From the NCBI GenBank assembly GCA_002197995.1, contig NGZR01000009.1, forward strand, positions 1,054,001-1,118,000: a stretch of DNA of 64,000 nt, in the 5' to 3' direction. Position 1 is the first letter of the stretch; every line of letters begins with the position of its first letter. Source of the DNA: Gaeumannomyces sp. JS-464. Taxonomy: Eukaryota; Ascomycota; Sordariomycetes; Magnaporthales; Magnaporthaceae. The notes below the pieces were generated by a model. The model made no database searches and was not told where the DNA came from. It was given only the letters and a program-made list of their open reading frames with translations. Of this stretch, positions 56,674 through 64,000 are shown in pieces. Both the position numbers and the translations under genes were made by a program.

Positions 56674-58925
56674 TTTTAACTAATTTTATTTAATACTTTA
56701 TTAAAAAAAATAGTGCAGTTATAACAAGCAGTAGTAAAACGCTTAAAAAGAAAAAAATTACGGTTTTTACTTTTAATAGTGTTAAATACGACCTGGAAAA
56801 AGCTATTAACGCGGCCAGCCTTTTTAAGCTTATAACGAACGAAATCGCTAAAAAAAAGATAAGCTAAAATAAAGCAATTTACTGCGAAGTTGGTATTTTT
56901 CAACGCACCTATCGCGGTTCGAACGTGCAAGTTCCCATTTTCGAACTTTTACAAAATGAAAACGGCAAATTTAAAATGTTTTTTACCAAATGCAAAAATT
57001 ATTTTAAACTTTACGAATAGTAATTCGTAAATAAAAGGTAAAAGTCGCTTACGCTGCTATAAGGTTAAATGGTAAGGTAAAAAAATGGTTTTAACCGACC
57101 TAAAACATTTACTTTAAAAAGTACGAAAATAGCTAAAAAAAAACTACTAAAATTATTTTCGCTAACTTTAAAACTTTCGGAAAAAAGGTCGGAAAAGTGT
57201 TCGGTATAATCGACGAAACCCGAATTGCCGAAAAAAACTTGCTAGCTTTTAAATAGCAAAAATTTGCAGTTAAATACGCAGCGAACTTTTAACGGATTAG
57301 CATTAAGCTTAATTTAAAACGACGCCACGTTAATACTGCATTTTTATAACGGATTACGCGAAAACGTAAAAAACGAACTTGCAAAGCAAAATCGCCCGGA
57401 GTTTTTTTTTACAAATTACGTTAAAAACGCGGTTCGTATTAGTAATAAACTATACGAACGATAATAAAAAAAAGGATATAGTTTTAAAACGCGGCATAAA
57501 ATAATAAAGCTAATTAAAAAAAGCTAAATAGCAGTTTAATACGGTTTACAAAACGCATTTAAACTTTATAAACCTTAGTACGGGGGCTGTTTACTAGTAA
57601 TAAAAGCAGTAGAAAAAATAAAAGCAAAACCCGAAAAACGGGAAGTGTTTTAAATGCGGCCAAACCGGCCACATTAAAACAAACTGCTCGTAGCGAAACG
57701 ATAACCGCCAAATAATTAACTTTTAACAAACGTAAAAAAGTTTAATATAAAACGGGTTATGCCTCGGATCGATGTTTAAATAAATAAGTTGTTACGACGA
57801 ACTGTGCGCTATATACCAGTTCGATAAAAAAGCTACCAAATAATACCTTTAAAAGCTACAAAACATCGCTATGCTTAAAACTATTAAAGTTAAATACGAT
57901 AGTAAAAGCGAGCTACGTGTTACCCCCGGGTTCGCGGATTTAAAAAAGGTAGCGATATTTATCGCTAGGCTTAAAAAAGGTAACCCTAATAAGCGATTCG
58001 GAGGGGAAAAAAGCTCGAAAGGAGTTTTTAAGCTAAACACACTTTTTTTAAAAGTTGGAAAATTTTAACACCGACGTTAAAGTAAACCGAAATGGTTAAA
58101 ACTTTAAAACGACCGAGTTTTAAAAGCGAGCAAAAAGTTTAAACAGTGTAGCTTTTATATTTATAATTTGCAAAAGTTAAGTAAATTGGAAAAACCAGCG
58201 CGTTTTTACGCTTTTTAACGTTTTAAAGTGTTTTTAAAACGTTAAAGTTTTAAAACACCCGACGGATTGTTATGCTATGCTACTTTGCTTAAAAGAAAAA
58301 ACGGCTAACCTTTATTATAGTTTACGAACAATTAAAAAGTTAAATATACAAATAGCAGGTTTAAAAACGTAAGCTATTAAAAGGTGCACTTTTAAAACCA
58401 CTTTAACATCGATTTAACGCACTTTAAACATTTGTACCTTTTTAAGCGGAATGTATTTACAAAAAATGCAAGTTTCACTTTCGGCTTAAATTAAAGTACG
58501 ACTTTTTTTATAAAAGTTTAAAAACGAACTTAAAGTTAAACCACGATTAGCATTTTAATTGCCACGGTGGGAATTAGCCCAAATCGGCAGGTTTATTGCA
58601 GTTTTTAAACTTAACGAACGATACCTAATGCTATGCGTTATTAAAACGTTCGATTAGGGAAAGTGCGAAATTAAAAAGTGCAAAATGCATATGGTTTAAA
58701 AAGCGGAAGTTTAGCATTAAAAGATTACGCGAGCATATGTTTCGTTTAACCCGGATAAAAAAACGAACGTACGGTATTCGTTCCTTTTATTAAAAAACTA
58801 AACGAACTACGCGAGCGAAAAGCACAAAATGGAAATAAAAAATTAATAAAAACCTTCGCAATAGTAAAATCGAATTAACCGTATAACTTATTAACGTTTC
58901 GAATAAAATATTAAAAAAAAGGTTA
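56674..58925 (+). pseudogene. R3 gag and protease region relic
   Basis: This is the clearest family A gag. GKFKMFFTKCKNYFKLY appears near 56,965-57,015, and an intact CCHC knuckle, GKCFKCGQTGHIKTNC, at 57,646-57,687, the only one of the three family A copies with all four ligands. A frame at 57,871-58,068 follows. Stops elsewhere are mostly TAG/TAA from CAG/TGG/CAA. It is interrupted by Fot D at 58,926. Confidence 0.75.
57646..57687 (+). other. intact CCHC zinc knuckle of R3 gag
   Basis: C-x2-C-x4-H-x4-C reading CFKCGQTGHIKTNC, the nucleic-acid-binding motif of retroelement gag. In R2 the same position has His to Tyr and a stop; in R1 the Cys codons are altered. Confidence 0.85.
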
Positions 58926-60784
58926 ACGTGGTTTACAAACAAGTTGCGCATATAAGGGAGTCGCGCACCCACACCCGACTTCCGTTAATCGACGCGCATG
59001 CTAACCTAATAACGCTAGGAATCCATTTAAACTACTCGGAATTGTATATATCGAACATTTTTATTTTTTCCTAACAAATGCGCGCATTATGTCCGGTTTT
59101 ACCGCAAATGCCACATCGCCGACGAATCGTTATCGCTTTTTTTTGTTAACCTTTATAATCGCGCATTTTTTACTGTAATTGCTTATTTAGCTCCTCCTGG
59201 TTTAAAATATTACGTTTTTTTCGACAGTATATAACCCTCCTTATCGAACATGTGTTTTTTTGGCCTTCCGGCGTTTGCTTAATGCTTCGTTCGCCTTGCG
59301 TAACGAAGCAATTTCGGCGTTAAAAAGGGCTATTTAATGCATAATCGAACTCGTTTTTTTCGCAAGCTGGTTTACAACCGTTAACATAGGTAACGGAAAG
59401 TTACTCCGGTAATTGGAAATCCGAGTTTTAATATATTCAAATTGCGAAATTGCTTTTTTAACTATCCGCGGCGTTTTGGAAGTTTAAAGTTCGGCGTTGT
59501 TTAAAAGCTCTTTTAAAAGAGTTAAAGTTCGTAGCTTTACATTTAGCTTTTTTAAAACCGAACCCGGATTAAAAAAAGCAAAGCCAGCTTTTCGAAAACC
59601 TTTTTAAATGTTTTTTTCGGTTATAAAGTTTAAAAATGCCGCTTTAAACGCCGAAAAGAATTCGAATTTAGTTACGTAATTAACGTGCGATTTTATTAGG
59701 TTTTCGATTTGTCGACCGTACGCTTTTTTTAACGGGCTAAAACATTTAACGTTAAGCGGTTAAAAAAAGTAAAACGAATGCGAAAGCATGCAAAGCGTAA
59801 TAATGTTATGTTTTTAGTAATAAAGCTCGAAATTCGTCGAATGGTAGTTTTCGTAGCCGTTTAGCATTAATAAACGATAAGCGCTTTTTATGCGCGATGC
59901 AATGTGCTTATCGAAATGCTAAATTCATTTTAAGCCAAGCTCGTTCGTAGTTTACCCGTTAGCATTCGTTAAAATGATTTAATCGCGTAAAAGGCCGGTT
60001 TTCGAATACCAATTGGCCAAATAATACTGCCTTTTAACGATAATAAAAAAAAGAATCGTTTAACCGCAATAGTTAACCTTTTAAATAATTGTAGCCTATT
60101 TTCGGTTGCTAAGCTAAACTAGCTTTGCTTTATTACGGCTTTTCGATGTTATAATAACTATAACGGCGGCGATTATGCTTATAAAAAAGCCGGCTTCGTC
60201 GAAATTGTAAATATCGTTATCCAAAATGCCATATTTATCGATAATATTCCGCATAAGGTTAAACCACGCAAAAACGAGTTTGGGATTTTCGCATTTGGCT
60301 TTTTGGTAATCGTATTTTCGAATTTAGCGCGTGCCGAGCTTTGCGCGGCGCTTAACGAAGTTCGCGACCCAGTTTTTACTAACAGCGCTCGCGTTACGTT
60401 TAGCGAGCAATCAGTTAGTTATATTTTTAACACCAAAAGGCCGGGGAGGAAATGCGCGGGAATCCAGCTTAAATATGTATTTAATAAGCGCCTCCTTTTC
60501 GGATTCCGTTAATTTCCGTAATTTGAGCATGCTGTCGCGTCGAGCAGGTCGGCCGGCGCGTCGGTCGCGTAATGTGGATTTAGAAATATCGTAAATTTTA
60601 ACCGCCGAACGCAAATTTAATCCCCGATTAAAATGGATTGCTTGTATAGCGAAAACAATTTTAGCTTTTTTCGATATCGATTTTATTTGTAATTGTTAAA
60701 AAATTAAAATTAAAAGTGGGAAACGCGTATCGCATTGGAAAATGCGCGATTCGCTTATATGCGCGACTCGCTTATAAACCACGT
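58926..60784 (-). mobile_element. Fot D: complete pogo/Fot1/Pot2-type transposon, dead
   Basis: 1,859 bp with termini ACGTGGTTTACAAAC and TATAAACCACGT, flanked by TA at 58,924-58,925 and 60,785-60,786. A minus-strand frame (60,411-60,614) contains MLKLRKLTESEKEALIKYIF, the transposase N-terminus, and a preceding Arg-rich stretch; further on, RAFPPRPFGVKNI is readable. The uninterrupted site is preserved in R1 (about 1,520) and R2 (about 21,140), proving insertion into R3. Confidence 0.86.
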
Positions 60785-60786
60785 TA

Positions 60787-61423
60787 TAGTAATAATCGAT
60801 TGCGAAGCATAAAGCGATAACGTGTTTTATAAACGGTTAAAAAATATAAAATTTTTATAAAACGAAAACATTAAACGTATTAATTAAAAACGGTGGAAAA
60901 CATATTTATCGCTTATAATAAAAAATCGATTAACCAAAAAATATAACTAGTAATATTACGAATTTAAAATAGGGAAAACGTTATCGTTATATTAAACGAG
61001 CTGGATATAAAAAAAACGTTATTTTTAAAATCCTTTAACTTAAAAAAAATAACTTACGGATAAATTAAACCATTAGCTAGGTTTAATAAAAAATGTATAA
61101 GTAATTAAAACGGTTTATTAGCTACGAACTTTAAACCGTAAGCATAAAAAACAACGAAAAAAGGTTATAATAATAATAGGATTTGGCGGTTTACTTTTGC
61201 ATTTAATATCGACGAATATACGATTATTTAAAATGGAAAGCGATTAAAACGATTAAATTAGCATTAACGAACAGCTCGCAAATGTTTCGAAAAAATACTA
61301 TAAATACGAAAAGTTGTTTAAAAAAAACTTAAAAACGGTACTTCCCGAATATAAACCGTTCGATTTTAAAATTAAGTTTAAACTAAGCATATAGTTAAAA
61401 TACCAAAAGCTATATTTGTTAAA
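60787..61423 (+). pseudogene. R3 protease/reverse transcriptase N-terminal region relic
   Basis: It continues the R3 sequence after Fot D and aligns with R2 (about 20,490-21,110, opposite strand). The similarity, including the region YKPFDFKIKFKL, ends at about 61,420, where a different element begins. The rest of R3 pol is not in the window. Confidence 0.65.
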
Positions 61424-61793
61424 TGGGCAGCCAAAAGTCGCACGAGGCTATTTACGAAAGGCGGAAAATTTACGGCCCGAAGCCCCGTGGCAAAAAACAA
61501 CGTTTGCCCGGCACGGAAGCTTCGGCACGGAAATCACCAGCTAAGCCGTTATGCACGAAAGCTGTGCAAGTTTTAAGTTAAATCCCGACTTTAAGATTTG
61601 CCTTATACGATCGCACCCCGCGGCTTTCGGCATAGGATATATATATTAAGCAAAGCTCGTGTAATAAGCCTTTTCTTTGTATTTAAAAAACAAACAGCTT
61701 TTAAAATAACAATATACTTAAAAACCCTTTTACTTTAAAAACCAATACTAGTATAATTGCTACGAATATTAATTAATTAGTAAGCTTTACCCA
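61424..61793 (+). repeat. possible 5' LTR of another LTR element
   Basis: A 370-bp stretch beginning TGGGCAGCC and ending TTTACCCA, giving a TGGG/CCCA terminal inverted repeat. It has a TATATATATTAAGC box near 61,640. It is followed by TTAGGTAGCATA, which resembles a RIP-changed primer-binding site of the initiator-tRNA type (TTGGTAGCAGAGC). It interrupts R3 exactly at its left end. The partner LTR would be beyond the window. Confidence 0.45.
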
Positions 61794-64000
61794 TTAGGTA
61801 GCATAATTTACAAATTAGCAACGTAAAAAGGCGATTTGCATTAATCGAACGCGAAGCTGCCATAGCGTACGACGTTTTTTTAACGATTTAATCGTAACCT
61901 TATTCGATAAGTGATCGCGCTTAATCCTAAACGACTTTTTTCATTAAAAAAAGGAACATTTGGACGGATTTTTAAACGTAAGTGCGATTTACTAGAACCA
62001 CTGGTTTTAACTTAGCCAGCCGATAAGTATTGCATAAACAAAGAAAAAATCGCGCGCTATTGCGCATTTGTTATTAGTATTTCCCTTTTCCTTTTCCTTT
62101 TTTAATTAAATAATTCCGGCTTTTAATTTCGCAGGATTACTATATTTAACGAAGCCGAAATACCGAAAGCGGGCTTTACCGCCGAAACAGCGGAGTTATA
62201 AAAATAACACTTTTTTTAAAACGAGGATAACCTTATTCCACTTACGTACGACGAAATGGCAAAAAGCAGCGGCATTGTAACCTTATTATAAAAAAAGCAC
62301 AAATCCCAAATACTAGGACAAGCCGTATAACCTTCGTTAAATTACAAATAAGCGACATTTTACTACATATTTCGCACGATGTATAGTGGAAACTATTTGG
62401 CTATCTTTTCGAAAAAAACGATTGCATAGCATATTTTGCCAAAAATTCGCAAAATAAAAAGTATTTTAATTCCAATTTATTAATCGTACGTTTCGAAAAA
62501 AAATGCTCGAACTGTCGCATAACGACGGAATTAATATTTTAAGGAATATGGTTACGGAATAGCTTGTACAAGTTTTAAACCTTACTTCCCCGAATATACC
62601 ATTTTAAACATTTTAGCCTTAATTTGCATAACTTTTATAACTAACGGAACAGCTTTTAGCTTTAGTAAAATAACAAATCACCCGGGAAAAAACAGTTCGC
62701 ACGATCGTGTTAACGCTTAAAACGAACTACCCGAAAGCCGAAATGGAATTCGTACGAAAAGCAACCCAAACATTTAAAATCGTTCTTTTTGGAGCTCGCA
62801 CGATATAAGAGATTTAAACGTTTTTACGCTTTTAAAAAGCGACGAAAATACGTATAAGTTAACTGTTAAAAAGTACAACTTGTTATTAACTCGATAAGTG
62901 TATAACTATCCATTAAAATTAAAAAAATTTTAGCTTTCCAAAAAGGATGGAAATCCGTACGGAACTATACGGGCAAACCGTACGACATTTTGTTCGATAA
63001 AGTAAAAAAATTTATTAGGTTTTGTTAAAAACTTTAAATCGAAAAAAACCAATACCATGTTATTTTCCTTAACATGTTGTTAAATTATGCGGAAAATTTT
63101 TATATTAATTATATCGAACCGAATAAACGATAAAACGAAATGTATAACCTTTTAAATATACATTTTAATTTAAAGTTAAATTATACGTAATATTAAACGA
63201 ATTGGATAACGACCACTTTTATACGGATAAAATAAGCGTATTTAAAAAAAACATTGCCCGAAGTGCTAAAAACTATGCTTAACAAATTCCAGCTCGTATA
63301 AAAAGTATTAAGCGAAAGCTTTTAAAGCGAAATTGCTTTGCACATAACGGTTGCATAAGCTTACCGTGATGTTTTAAAGCTGGAAAGCGCCTTTTTTACT
63401 TAAAACGAAACGTGCGAAGCTTTATTCGCCAACCTGCGAGCATTTTTTTAAATAGCTATAAATCGCACGAGCAGGAATTAGTACTTGTTAAAAAACGTTT
63501 CGCACGACGCTTATTACACGAATAAACGCTATTATAGCAATTAAAAGCCTCGCATAAACAACTTTCCGTTTTAAAGCACGGGTTAAAACGGTTTTAAACC
63601 TAAAGCTAACTTTTAGCCTCGTATAACCAGCTTTTAACCTCGCACGACTAAGCGATGCTATATATGCAAAAAAAGGTTGCTAGTTAACCAACCACCCGTA
63701 AAAGGAACGAAACGGCGCGAAGCAAAGGTTTTTTTAAACGTGCGAAAACCTGGGCAAAAAGAGATAAATTTTAACGTATTCCTTTAAAAACACGAAAGCT
63801 TTTAACCTTTATACGATAATAAGAATTTAAAAAACGATACTAATATTAAAAGCTTTTTAACATAGTATTTGCAAAACTATGCGTACTTTTATCGCATAAT
63901 TAGCGAAAATATTTATCGAGTTAACACGTGCGAAATATTTAACCAATTTATACTGCATAACTAATATAGCATAACGTATTAAAAAAAATTAAAATATTAG
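61794..64000 (+). mobile_element. internal region of the 61,424 LTR element, unidentified
   Basis: AT-rich sequence running off the window. Fragmentary plus-strand reading such as LELSHNDGINILRNMV (around 62,505-62,555), WQITREKTVRTIVLTLKTNYP and VLFGARTI near 62,670-62,800, and charged Lys/Arg-rich stretches near 63,480-63,760, suggests a decayed protein of several hundred residues in one orientation. I do not recognise the family; a Copia- or Gypsy-type gag is possible. Confidence 0.3.

Overview
The window looks like a repeat-rich, probably accessory or subtelomeric, stretch of a filamentous ascomycete genome (Pezizomycotina). About 58 of the 64 kb is AT-rich, stop-riddled transposon debris. 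Copies of each element differ mainly by C-to-T and G-to-A changes, the signature of repeat-induced point mutation (RIP). A GC-balanced island at about 48,965-54,957 holds the only gene that looks near-functional, a WW-HET gene; HET domains are typical of Pezizomycotina. I could not assign a species.

Left part (1-48,965). Terminal motifs, target-site duplications (TSDs) and resumed reading frames suggest one nested stack inside a single Tad1-like LINE. LINE pieces lie at 5,463-6,110, 6,541-6,917, 35,054-35,551 and 48,158-48,965, and read in order endonuclease, RT C-terminus, RNase H. Inside it are: a 3' fragment of Gypsy family C (4,228-5,462) split by a Gypsy family A copy (R1), itself split by an LTR element of family T (T1); a solo LTR (6,111-6,535, TSD AGTAA); an LTR element R5 (6,918-35,053); and a Gypsy family C copy (G3, 35,552-48,152, TSD CATTA). 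R5 contains pogo/Fot1/Pot2-type DNA transposons (named Fot A-H). One of them (Fot C) was split by Gypsy family A copy R2 (7,562-23,836), which was itself split by Gypsy-2 (11,673-18,926, TSD AATTA) and Fot A. G3 carries a small non-autonomous LTR element (T2, 36,908-38,777, TSD AATTA) and Fot E.

GC island (48,965-54,957). It starts with a truncated, frameshifted LtrA-like membrane-protein pseudogene fused to the LINE end. A MULE transposase C-terminal fragment follows. On the minus strand lies a gene joining a degenerate WW domain to a HET (heterokaryon incompatibility) domain. It fits three exons with 75- and 77-nt introns and one single-base break in a homopolymer.

Right part (54,957-64,000). 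A Copia-type gag relic is interrupted by Gypsy family A copy R3 (56,211-61,423). R3 in turn carries Fot D and is cut at 61,424 by another LTR element (LTR TGGG...CCCA) that runs off the window.

No rRNA, CRISPR array or intact tRNA was seen. All family assignments come from reading motifs by eye, and no database search was possible.
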